DNA of 64,000 nucleotides, taken from the NCBI GenBank assembly GCA_914767715.1, contig OU612065.1:39248001-39312000 (forward strand), given 5' to 3'. The notes under the pieces were generated by a model. The model was not told where the DNA came from, searched no databases, and saw only the letters and a list, made by a program, of their open reading frames with translations. The position numbers were made by a program, and so were the translations under genes. Within the stretch, counting starts at the first letter, position 1. Each line of letters opens with the position of its first letter. The DNA is from Membranipora membranacea (Eukaryota; Bryozoa; Gymnolaemata; Cheilostomatida; Membraniporidae). Of the stretch, positions 36,663-50,000 are shown piece by piece.

Positions 36663-38008
36663 AGGCATACGCATCTGGAATTACAAGCATATATGTTTTT
36701 GTTATACTACCTCCCTCTAAAGCAAACATGTTTATTTATTCCAGATGCCTTTGCTTTGGGGTCTTTTTTTAAGCGGTATCAGAATTTGGAATCCACAGTT
36801 ACTCGTCAGTCTTCGTTCATGTCATGCAGGCTGAGAGAATGAAGAATCAAATCAACAGCAACAATGTACCCACATTTTCACATAATAATTTAATAAGACT
36901 TTCTCATGAGATCACTGACATTCAACTTCTCAACCGTTGACATTTTTTATGAGGAACGAATATATACATATATATCATTCTCCCCAACTCCGCTAATGGC
37001 ATTATGTATATATGTCACATGTGCTCGCTAAAGCAGTTGATTTGTTTTAAATTAATGCAGCACTGCAAACACTACATATGCATGATACATGGCATACATA
37101 CTGGTGGGTCTGCACTTGCTTGGCTGGTGTTTCATTTGATGGTTTTCTTTCTACCTAGATTCACATTACATTACCTTTAGCAGTTGGGCAATGACTCCAC
37201 TGTCTGATATTTTTTTAATTGGCTTAGGCACTGGTAGAGACTGTGCTGCTGAGTTGAACCACAGACTCCTTTCAGTTTCACCCCTTGTAGTGGAACACCG
37301 AATGACATCGGTAAATCAGAACCATGCCTGCCTGTGCCATGTCAGTTGAGGATTTGCTGTTGTTCTGACAAAGCTGTTTTATCATCACATTACTATGCTG
37401 CATGTTTGAACTGTAAGAAGGGCTAAATATCAAAATGATCCAGGACCAGTAAATCAATGAACTCCCTCTCACTGAGTCTCAAAAAATGGAAGCAACAAAC
37501 TATTAGTCACAGATAGTACGCCTAATGCTGTCAGTAACCTAGTTGGTGTTGTGGAGGAACTACCATCCTCGATCAGTTGTGCATTTTATTTATTTTCCTT
37601 CTACGTTCTGTTTGTTTTTGCTATAGGATCAAATTCAGTTGAGTGAGGGCGAAGCTTGGTCTGAGTTGATTCTAGTTTTCTATGTGTAATCTTCAAGTGA
37701 GCTTGGGTTGTGTACCTGTGACAGTAATCAATTTCATGCCCATATCCCTAATGCCACATGACTTTCCCTCCTCAGTACACTTTTGTTTGTAAATTCAGCC
37801 ATGGACCCATAATGTACACCAAATTTAGTTGATGTTGATGTTAATTTGGTTTGTATATATATTTGACAATTACTGTTGCAGTGACTTTTCGAATAATATA
37901 TTTTATTTGTTGCTGTCAGTAGAATAACAGAACCGATTTATTACAATATTGACTTGAATCCAGTGTGTAAATCATCCTGGTGTTTTAACTTCAACTGTCC
38001 TATTTTAG
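36663..38008. other. Intergenic region upstream of the SBNO-family gene
   Basis: AT-rich DNA without a supported gene. Presumed promoter and possible untranslated first exon of the SBNO-family gene; a splice acceptor TATTTTAG ends at 38008, four bases before its ATG. Confidence 0.5.
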
Positions 38009-38012
38009 AGCT

Positions 38013-41000
38013 ATGGAAGGTGGATTTGAGGGCAGAGTATATGTGTTAGATGACAGTGACCAAGCTGCAACTGCTGATCACTTTGGTCCCTTAGAAGAAA
38101 TCCCTGAGCTGGAGGACCCTGGATTTTTACCCACAAATGTAAACCCTCTCATCGATGTCATCAAGGAAGACAAAGAAACTGATATATTACATCTGGATAC
38201 ACTGCCCAAGGTGGAGCCGGCATCTCCATCTAGTCAGGAGAAATCGTCACAGGTTCAGAAGAAAGAGCCAGCACAGTCAGCAGGAAGTGATGATGAAGAT
38301 CAGACAGAGGATGTCAGGTTTGTCATAAATGAGGTTATCTCTGAATTAAAATTTTGAGTTTTTGAGGCCTGATTATAAATCAGTGCCTTTTTCTACAGAC
38401 ATTCCTGTAAAGTTTGACTTGGAAATGCTGTTTTTTGTTGCATTGTACTTATTGTTGATAGGCATAATCTTACTGCCAATGCAATTGTTAGGATGGAATT
38501 TAATTTTGTTTCTTTTAGGAGGGAGGTTTATCTACCATACAAACATGTAGACTGGATACCTAAGTGTCAACCACATCCCGGTAACATAGTAGAGCCCGCC
38601 TCCCTGGCTGTTATTGATTCAGCTCTCAGTCCATCAGATGGTGAGGATATATCCGAGTCTCTGCCCTCTGACACAGTCACAGGAGGAAAACTGAGCAGCT
38701 TACAGCTAGAATCTGTTCTCAAGGCGGTGAGTAGATTGAAATGTTTTAAACCACACTGTGATATGTGTCTTGATCAGTGAATATTTTAATGCGATGAGAA
38801 ATAAAAATTATATTTTTCAATGAAGATAAATTTAGGATATACTGCAACACCATTTTCTATGTATTTATCCTTTGTTGGTATCTAATCTGTCTTGCTGTCT
38901 CTAGTCTCAGAGACACAGAGTAATCCTATCTAATGGTGAGAGAGCTGGATTCTTTATCGGTGATGCTGCAGGTGTAGGAAAAGGCCGGCAGGTGAGCTTA
39001 GTTGTCCTGCACTTCTCGAAGCATTTTTACTATATGATTAGTATCATCATCTGTGATTCATTAGTTTGCTTACTTTTTGAATACCGCATGGCCAACTGAC
39101 TTGAAAAATTGCTAAATATAGATAAAACTCATTTCAGTTTGTTCTCATATATCAAAATGCTTAAAACTACTTTTTGGGAAAATTCTGTTCAATCCATCGA
39201 TTGTATTTTGCAGATAGCAGCGATTATGATGAACAATTTTTGTCGGGGCAGAAAGAAGCACATATGGTTCAGTGTATCTACGGATCTTATTATTGATGCC
39301 CGGAGGTGGGAATTATATTATGTCATACATTATATATGACATAGATGTCAACAAAAAATATTTTTAGCACTTTCTCACATATTATGCTGCGTTGTTGATA
39401 TCAAAATAAGTAATCTGTCAAGGCTATACTGTTCTGTGAAACCTCCGAAGCAAACTTGACAATAATCTGTTTGTCATGGGCCTCATCTTTGTGTTACTTT
39501 GACTGCAGAGATCTAACAGACATCGGCTGTCACATGAATGTGATAGATGGGTGTCAGCAGATTGACAGATCCACTAAGCTCTTTGGTGTGGGAGATTCAG
39601 CTAAATACGGAGTAGTATTCAGTACTTACTCTACTTTGGTATCAAGTGTGCAATCAGGTTAGTGGTTGTCTCTCTGAGAATAATGTGTAACAGCGATTGT
39701 TATCCAGTTAACTCTCTCTGGTGAGCTGATACCTAATATCCAATAATCAGAACCCTCTTTTCTGTATCATTTGGCCTCCTAGACTAGAACAACCCCTCAT
39801 GCCTGTACCCTCTGTCCCTGACCGCTATTCTCACCATACACTCAGTCTAAAATTGAGAAGCAGTTCATGTACTTAGCTAATAGGTTGATTTTCATATTAG
39901 CAGTGAAGGGACTGCACCTTTTCACGTGGATATTTGCAGGACATACAAAGAAGTCTAGATTGAAGCAGCTCATAGAGTGGTGTGGTGGTGAGGCATTTGA
40001 TGGATGTCTCGTATTTGATGAGTGTCACAAAGCTAAGAATTTTGTACCAGGCAATGAAAGTGCTAGCAGTAAGGTGGCCCTGTCTGTCTGCTCAATACAA
40101 GAGTGAGCTTTTCAATTTGTTTGCAAATTTCTAAATCAATCAGAATGAATGTATAGTTATATGTGATGCTTTTTAACAGGTGTTGCTCATTTTGTAGCAT
40201 CATTCCAAATTCGCCCTTTTGCCAAAGTACTATCAAAGCCACTTAAATAATATCCTCTAGATGAGGCAGACATTGCCCACAGTTATCTGTGAAAACTCTT
40301 ATCCATGAATCGCTGTTATGTGAGTTATGTGCAGTAATTTCTGTTTTATTACGTTCAGATTGCTGGGTTTTTTCATTCGGACCCGGCCTTTGTGCTCCCA
40401 GATAACAGGATGCCTTTCTATGGTTCACTTTTAGATCACTTCCCAAAGCTCGAGTAGTGTATTGTAGTGCCACTGGTGTTACTGATGTTAAGAACATGGC
40501 TTTCATGGAGAGGATGGGATTGTGGGGCGTCAACTCAGCATTTAAATCATACGCTGAATTCCTGGAGACCATACAGAAGAAAGGATTAGGTGTGTGTTAA
40601 GTCAGGGTTCTGAAGCTGCTTCTGATTACAGTCTTATTATTTGTACTTTATAATTTTCATTCTCATGTCTCTTATTATCAGCCTAGGGAATAATACTCAA
40701 GTTGTCTAATGTGGTATCGTGTGGTATCGTGTGGTATCATGTGGTATCAGTGGTATCGTGTGGTATCGTGTGGTATCATGTGGTATCGTGTGGTATCGTG
40801 TGGTATCATGTGGTATCGTGTGGTATCGTGTGGTATCGTGTGGTATTGTGTGGTATCGTGTGGTAATGTGTGGTATCATGTGGTGTTGTGTGGTATCGTG
40901 TGGTATCATGTGGTATCGTGTGGTATCGTGTGGTAATGTGTGGTATCGTGTGGTATCCTGTGGTTTGCTTTATGGATCCTTACCTTTTACTTCACTAGAA

Positions 41001-44000
41001 ATTTATCTGAATGATCAAACAGGGAAGGTAACAATTTGACCTAATAGCTTGACCATGCTGTAGGGATAAGCATGTAAATGAAAGGTGTGAGCTGTAGATA
41101 AATGACTTCTAACCAGAATTTACTGACCGTTTTTTGATTTAATGTTACAGGTATAGCTGAGATGTTAGCGATGGATATGAAGAGAGATGGGTTATATGTC
41201 AGTAGAATGCTCAGCTTCTCTGACGCTCAGTTCTACAATGTAGAATGTAATCTAAGTGATAAACACAAGCTAATGTATAATATGTCTGCCCATATTTGGT
41301 AAGTTTTAGTCTGACTACTGAAGACGTTAAACTCATTACACCAACTTCGCTTATGTTTTGGTGTCTCTTCATAAATGCAACTTGGTTTGATTTTACTGTA
41401 TTACACAATGGTGAGGGACCATAGCCCTGTCACAAAAATAGTGGCCACGTGACAAGGCTAGAGGGGCTAAGACCGCCCTGTTACATCCAGCTTCTCGGTT
41501 ACAAACTGTACTTCACACGAGAAAAACTAAGTTAGCTTTTCTAAGTTTCGACAAAGAGGGATTCTAGTTTGAGATGTCAAATGCATATCCATAGTAATCA
41601 CAATATTCACAGACTAATGTATATTTGCATGCTGGTGACAGGAATGAGACACGTAAAGCTCTGGCTGTGGCTGTATCCAGGTGTAGATGTCAAAGATCCA
41701 GAAGTATGATGTTCTGGTCTCAACATCAGAAATTCTTCCAGCAGCTCTGGTAATAAATTATACTCAGTGTTATACTGGTTTGGGGATGTGATAGTAGGAA
41801 ATGGCTGTCTACCATACGAAAGAGGCATCTGGTGTCACCTGGTGACACCTGGTGACACGTGTCCCTTTCTCTATTGTGGGCTGTACGTACATGTCTATGT
41901 TGAGATTTTGATACGAAGATAACAAACACATTATTACCCGCTGCGCAACAACGTTCTTGGTTCTATCCATTGAGTGATTTTAACACAACAACTCTCTGAC
42001 TCTATATTTATTTTGTAGTATTTCTATGAAGGTTGGACACGTAGTAGGAGAGGCTAAAGCAGCACTAGGTGATAATAAATGTGTAGTCATTGGTCTACAG
42101 AACACGGGAGAGGTTAGAAAGTATTCCTTTATCTCTGACATGGTTCGAAATTCGTTAGGGGTTTGAAAGCTGGCTAATCTCAATTTCCAAAATCCAAGTT
42201 TGTTAACAGAACAGGCAGAAATTGATATAAATGAGCCTCCTAATACCAAATTGAATTCCCAATTTATGTCTCTATCACTATGTTCCCATATTTCGAATGA
42301 GTGGTCCACTCCCATTTCAAATGGTGAATGCTAACGATTTCCATGATGAAAAAAACATCAAAAGGCTGCTGCCGGGATTTAAACTCGGGCCTCCCGCATC
42401 AATGTCAATTGAAGTCATTGCATGCAAGCGCCGCCTTATAGGATTCAAAACGGTATCTGGTTTCGCTTCAAGAAATGCCTATCGATACATGCTAAAGTTG
42501 ACTTAAATGCTAATCCCATGTATGGATCAGGCCTAAAACTGGTGTCAAATCAACATACGGCAACATGGTACATGAGTTCTCAATGGTTCAGATTCTGAAT
42601 CAAAAAGGATTTTTTCTTTGCGCAGTTAACGAGATAAGCCCATTTAACCACCGTTTCCCTTTGCTGCGTGTGATAGAGAATCTAAATGGAGAAAAGGCAA
42701 CTGCGAAATACAGGCTCAAATTTGTGCTCTGAAAACTGACCATATTGGAAGCAACAGTTTGTGTGAAGGTGATAAACAGCTCTAAGGATCTTTGAGAGGT
42801 AAATAAGGTGAATGTTCTTAATACTCTTATACCACCTGCCAAAGACTCCAATGTAGTCTCTCCATTGCCTTGCTATATTTCCTGTATTATATATCTATGT
42901 ACAGGCTAACACTGAAGGTAAGATAGCCAGAGATGGAGCTGTAGATGAATTCGTCTCCTCATGTCGGGAGATATTACTCAACTTTCTGAACAATCACTTC
43001 CCGGTAGCGATAGAGTACGCTGTACAGCTGCCTAACCCAGCTGCTGCTCAGATTAACTATGATGACTGGTCTCTAAGGGCTCGTAGTATGCTCCTACAGT
43101 ATGCCAACAAGCTAGACCTACCTCACAGGTTTGTGATTCAGTTGTACTCTGTATTTAGTCTGTCTTGACAAGCTTTGACATGCTAATATTGAAACTGGAA
43201 ATATGTCTGAAAATTCTGAAGTATAAATACGTGCACACAAGAAACCAATGACGATTTTTGCTGGCAGATTTTGTCCTGTCTGAAAGTAATTATCTCAAAA
43301 TCCATTTAGTTATACTGTGATTTTTGTGTGGAGTCCAACCCTCACTGGAAATACATGTATATTGCAGTAATTATCGTGTGATTTTTGAAAATTATTTTCA
43401 AGGTCAGTCGACAAGGTTATTATAAGTCACTGAGCACCTATACTATGTTTTAGATACCCACAATATTAGGTTTGTATGTGTGTGTGCTGTGGGGTATAAA
43501 GTTTGACATTTTCATACAGTGCTCTGGATATGCTGATAGATGAGCTGGGAGGTCCTTCTCAGGTGGCTGAGATGACAGGAAGAAAGGGGAGAATAGTGAG
43601 AACAGACCTTAAATCTAAACCTTCATATCAGCTAAGACAGTCAGCATCTAGGTGTCTATCTGATCAGAGTCTCAATGTACAGGAGGTAAGTGTGCCTATT
43701 GTGCCAGCTGCTGCCGGAGGTGATACTGGAGCTCTGGGGTCAAACCCATAATGTGTGTGGGATATATATCAATTCCCTCTGAGATCTCAAGTACGTCCTA
43801 ACTGATAAAATGCAATAATGGCTAACCCTAGCCCAAGTCTTGGCAAATGATGGATGTTGGACAAGAAGTGATGGCCTCCCTTTTAAATGTTTTAGTTATC
43901 CAGACTTTTGACTAATTGAAACCTGCCTCGGACTCCTGGTAATGCACCTCTTGTGTGAATATAAACTATATCACAGATTGAGACATCAAAATTAAATTGT

Positions 44001-47000
44001 CTTCGCATTCACACTCTGTGAGTATCCTTATTGTCACTGATCCCAATAATGACTCTGCTGACAGAGAGACGCGTTTATGAGCGGTAAGAAGCTGGTAGCT
44101 GTGATATCAGACGCTGCCAGTACAGGTATATCTCTACACGCTGACAGGAAGTGTGGCAATCAGAGGCAGCGAGTACACATAACTCTACAGCTACCCTGGA
44201 GCGCTGATAAGGCTGTACAACAACTCGGCAGGTCTCATAGGTCTAACCAATCTAGGTCAGATCTCTCTCTCTGTCTCATCTTACCTCACAGATTGATGAA
44301 TATATTAATTCGATTAGACGCTGAGCAAATAAAAGCAAAATGAAACTATGGGCTCAGTTAGGATCTGGTTTTTGTTTTGCCTCAGCTGATAATCCAGAGC
44401 AGCTTAGATAAAGTGTATGATATCCGGTAGACCAGGTTTGGTTCATTTGCCTGCATTCCGAGTCGTGACCAGTGGAAGGGGGCGTGACCAGTGGAAGGGG
44501 GCGTGACTAGTGGAAGGGAGCAACAGGAATGCAGGCAATTGGATCAAACGTGTTCTATGTATCCAGTGACATGAATATGGCTGCAAAGTTTACAAGATTT
44601 ACTTCTTACAGAGAAGAGCAAAATAGACAATGGCTAGTTGTATTTAGGTGACACAGTTGCATTTGAGAAGAAAATTAGATTGCTTTGTGGCTGAAGGATT
44701 AGTGCTAAATTGTGCATTCTGAGGCAGTTTGACTCAACAGTTTTCAATAGAATTTTACAACGTGGTTAGAGATACTTAGTTGTTACTGCTCACTTCAATG
44801 GAAAATTAGATTGCATTGTAGCCAAAGGGTTTGTGTCACCCAACGTATTCTTGGGCCGTCATTTCTGTTCATAAGTGACCCTTCAAGCTTTTGTTACAGT
44901 CATACTTAGTTCACCTTTCTCTTACCCCAGCGGGCCTATCTACAAGCTGGTCACCACAGAGTTAGGAGGAGAGAGGAGGTTCGCTGCCTCCGTAGCTCGT
45001 AGATTACAGTCACTGGGAGCTCTCACTAAGGGAGATCGGCGAGCAGCCACAGGAGCTGATCTGTCTATGTTTAATTATGATACAGTGTACGGCAGGACAG
45101 CTCTAAAGTTTATGTATCAGCATATCTGTCGAGTGAGTAAAACATTTTTGTTATTCGTAGGTGTGAAGCTAGCTAGGCTATTTGTGATGAGAGCTGTTTT
45201 ATCATCATGCAGATTCGGTAAAGATGCTAGACCATCTTGTCACCCTTCTGAACTTATTCAAACCTGAGGGATAACCAAAATAAGTTTATGCTAAATGATC
45301 AGAGATACAAAATACAGTAGTGCGCAATAAAGACACAATTTCCATCTTATCATTTCTCTTCTTGTTAGCTGCTCTTTTGATTTCAAAAAGTATGTTGCTA
45401 TTTGTTCCAGTTTCGCCATTTCGTGTAAATGGACTAGAGTGGTGTTACCTTTGCTCAGTAATCATAGACTTTGTAATAAACCTGTTATTTAGTCGTGTGG
45501 CTGAAGTTCCTGTCCTTGTCGATTCCTTCACTACCCTACTTTTTAATGTTGTTTACCAATTCTAGTGTGTACAATTCGTGTATTTAGCATTTTTCCTTTG
45601 GATCTCATTGACAACACTTAAACTACTGCTGCCACTCATGGAAATTTGTGCTCATTGGATTCTGCATAGCTCCACGATAATTAATTGAGACTTAAATCTC
45701 ATAATTGTCACCTAATGGGCAAATATTTTGCACAAACTGATCATCACAATCAGGGCATGAAATCTACGCACCAGCTAATGACGTGTACAGTATGCATTAG
45801 TAAGACGGTAACTACGTCACCTGTGCCGGTAGATAATTAATTTCATACCCTAAGTTTGATGATCAGTTTGTGCAAATTATTTGCTCATTAGGTGACAATG
45901 CTGAGATTGCAGCCTCATTTTATTAGTTTTGAGCTATACAGAATTCTATAAGCACACATTTGGCTGTGTGGCAGCAGTGGTTTAAGTTAAGATTGTAATC
46001 TTTTATGTAATAGGGAGATATACCAGCATCGATCCTACCCTCAGATCTTACTAATGGATACCTCACTCCGGAACAGTTCATCAGTCATATGCAGGTAAGT
46101 AATCCCCTACGCAACAATCGCCCAAACACTGGATACTGACATTCTAATATCTGAGAGTTAATTGTCTGTCGTCAGTCATGTGCTTTATTGGTGATCTTAC
46201 TGCGATTATTTGAGTTTGAATTTTCCAGAGGCGGATAAACTTAGAGGGAAATTAGTTTCTCAGACTTGAAATAGTCAAATTTAGTGCTAAATGACGCTTA
46301 CTCCTCCTCCTTATTTTATACAAAGTCCCACCTTCAGCAAGTGTAAATTCTGTGCAACTAACATATTTCACCCCCCAAAACTGTAGCTTATATTTACTCC
46401 CCTAGGGTAGACAGCGCTGTGTATCTACACAACTAAAAGTATAATCTCACCTAGCTGATTGTATGCTGTATATTATCTAGGATTGTTTGGTAACGATGGG
46501 CTTCCTAACAGAGAATGAGATGGAGAAACGACTCCCCATGGCTGAGTCAGACTGTAGGGATGTTGGCAGATTTCTCAACAGAATACTCGGTCTACAAGTG
46601 GTGCTACAAAATATGGCGAGTGATCTCTCTGTGTTAATCACCATCGTAATCATACCAGACGGGCAATTATACACTAACATGTGTTATGCTGGAAATTTGC
46701 TATTTATTCTGATAATTTTTGAGGAAAACACAGAAAACATGTCAGCTATTCATATCAATTAGGGTCCGGAAAGCGACTGTAATCAGACAGACAAATGCAA
46801 GAATGTTACAAAATCTATTCCCATTCGATTTTTGATGGTTGGTTCCTTTGTTTCAGTGCTAATGATATTTTGTGAAAATTTTGCCAAATTAAGTTTGAGT
46901 TCGCCTGTTTGTTTGTCGAATTCCAAAACTAAGAAGTTGACTCTGGTATTCATAAGAATTCACCATTTTTTAAGTTTAAGAATACTTGATGGTATGCTTA

Positions 47001-50000
47001 TGTCTTCCCTGCATATGTTTACAGTGAGTTAGAATTGGAAGCTGATGCTGTCCTTCGTCTTTTACAGATATTTAACTTTTTTGTGATGTGCCTGGATGTG
47101 ATAATCACCATAGCCAAGAAGGAGGGGAAGTTTAATGAAGGATTTGTTGACTTATCTGGTAATTCAATGTATGTAGAGGGACAACCTAAGACTGTCTTCA
47201 CTGCTCTCTGTGACGGCTGCAGGTACGTTGTATTACCTAATAACTATACCCGATTATGATTCATCACAAGTACCTAAATGTCTATATTGATCCGAATCCT
47301 AGAAGTAAGCTACACTTCTTGCTCTAGAAGAACTCATTTCATCTTCAATCGGAAGACCTTCACTTACATTCCAAAGTAAGAAATGATTTAGAAGATCGAA
47401 GACAGCTCTTGTGCAATCCTAGGTACATGGACTTTATATGCACCCAACAAAAATGATCACCACCTATTGTTGATGATAACTTGTTTCCGTTGAAAATATC
47501 ACAGCCAAATATGAAACTATGCAGCATATAATATAAAGTATAGTGGTGTACCAAGTTGGTCATAAAATCCTATATTCAGCAGCAGCAGGGAGGAAGATAT
47601 GTACCGTATGTAGTGGACCTGCTATGCTTGTATATTTATTTGTTATTATACAGACAATACAATATAACAGTGGACCGCGGTATGTCCTGGTCTGATGCTA
47701 AGAGGAGATACGAGGCATTATGTGCAGACGACCCTAACTCTGGATTCTATAAGACAAAGAACGCTATGCATAATCGATACTTTTATCTTCTTATAACACC
47801 TCACTCACCTACACACTATAAAATAGCAAGGTACATGAAGGCTTTGGCGTATTCGTGATCAAAATGATGACCATCAGAGGTCTGTCATAGTTAAAAACTT
47901 AGGGGTTTTGACTGGTGTGGATTATATAACAGCGCACTGAATATTTCTCTATCGGTTTTTGTTCTCAGGCCTAACACTGGAGTCAATGTACAGGAGATTG
48001 ATAGAGAGGATCTCGATCATAAATATGAGAAGATGAGTATGGAGAGAGCAGGTATAAGTGATTGGTAATCCTTGTAGGCATACTCAGCCACGAGTCAAGG
48101 CTAGATTACGCGCTCAAATTCTGCCCAGGTTGCCTGTGGTATCTTAAACCTTGTTCAGGCCAAAAGGGGACAATGTTCTTACTAACTTTTTCATTGTATA
48201 GGGCTTATTTGCACCTCACAGAACTTCAATTACTTCATGTTTGTTTCATAGCTTCTCTTTGCTTGAGGTCACCTCTGCATATTTATATCCAAACATGAAT
48301 CTACATCCATTCATAAGTACGTCAAGAAGGCATCCAATAACCAAATATGTTGTCTAAGTTTTGTACCCAGAGATGGAATTTGTAATCAGATATTTCAAAC
48401 TGTATTCTCAGAGACAGAATGGACAAGGGTGTATGCTGACTCATTGACCAAATGTAACCGCGGCTCCAACTGTAATAACCCAAATTACTGCCAAGGTAAC
48501 AACATTGATGTCTGTAAATGTTGTCATTTTTATAAAATGGTTGTCTTCCCCTGTAAAATGGACAGACAACTATCATATAATTAGGCATTTCTCTGATATT
48601 GACCTGTCTCTCTTGAAAAAAAAACAGTGAAATGTGATTACTTCGATGATAAGGCCATTATATTGTTTTCACTTGCTAACAATATCGCACAGCACTATAT
48701 TCAACCATTAGGTGCACTTTTTCAATCTGATGAAGTAAAATTTATTAACTTGATACCTGTTGATACCCCCCCCCCCATGTTTGCCTTACGATCAACCACT
48801 GCTTTCAAACTTCTGCAAAAAGCTGTGCACATGAAATACCGTGTGCGCTAAGATATGCGTTATATGATGGAGTATGTTTTATCTGTAGTCGGTATGAGAA
48901 AGTACAGTATTACTATAATCAGTGGAAGTCTGATGAAGATCCTACCTCTTCTAGAGACTACTATGCTCAAACATGGACTCAAGCTTCGGCTCAAGTATGA
49001 TCATTTATTTATCTATTTTATCATTATGGTATGAAAGCAACACTCCCATAAATGTAGGGTTCTGAGCATTATTTCCCATTGACAAGTCTTGGCAAAAATT
49101 CAGGCTCTACAATTGTTGGGTAATGGTCTGAGTCTCCTTGAATACCTTACGTCCCATCCTGGCTGGCTTGCTCCTAAACATCTCCACTGTGTCAATAGGA
49201 GTCCAAAAACCAAGCCTGCCCATCTCAATTCCATCATACATAATCTGACTGGGGAATTTTAGCTGTGTGTGTACATTATGTGTTTTACTCTCGCTTTCTG
49301 TTGTAATTGTCGTTGGTCATGGCCATATAAAATTATAATGGCTATGACGCCAGTCAGCTGGCACCATAGCCCTAAACATCGTGGCCATAACCTTGGTTGA
49401 CATCGTTAGATTTCATTCTCTCAAAATGTGTTTTGTTTCTTGTAGTAAATATGAAGTGAGTGTTAAGGTAGTGAGGGTTTGTCTGGACAATGGTGAGCGT
49501 CTGATAGGCTTCCAGTATCCAGCTCTCCTTATGAAGCTGGCTGAGAAAGAGTCTAAGCTCCTAGCACAGGAAAACAAGGTAAGACAACCCTCATCTCTTA
49601 TTTGTTATTTACATCATGGGGTTTTGTCTGGATGATGAGTTTCAATCTCTGTTGTTGCTAGGGCATACTCATTACAGAAATTCATTGCACCCCATCTTAT
49701 CACTATGTCAGTACAACCCTTTCTTTATCACATATTACGCAAATCTAAAAAGACTCAAAGTAATCAATCAGTGACAACCTAGAGCCTTTAATGAACATAA
49801 CAATGACAATTACTACACACATAACCAGCAACATGTTGGGTGGAAATAAATGGTTACAGTTATGGAAAGGTGATTTAGGTAAAACTATTATTAATTTGCT
49901 TTTTTTTAGTGTACCACATCCATCAGTTGGTAGATTGATTTTTTTCACATGAGACAAGACCTCTGATCCACTGAGTTGTAGGGCTGTTATCCTGTTGATT

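Noticed and set aside
36446-36729. Several overlapping minus-strand frames.
   Set aside because: They are translations of the nested inverted repeats of a MITE.
40709-41039. Long repetitive open frames on both strands ([10 protein letters not shown]-type repeats).
   Set aside because: They are translations of a 10-bp microsatellite within an SBNO-family intron; open on both strands only because of the repeat.
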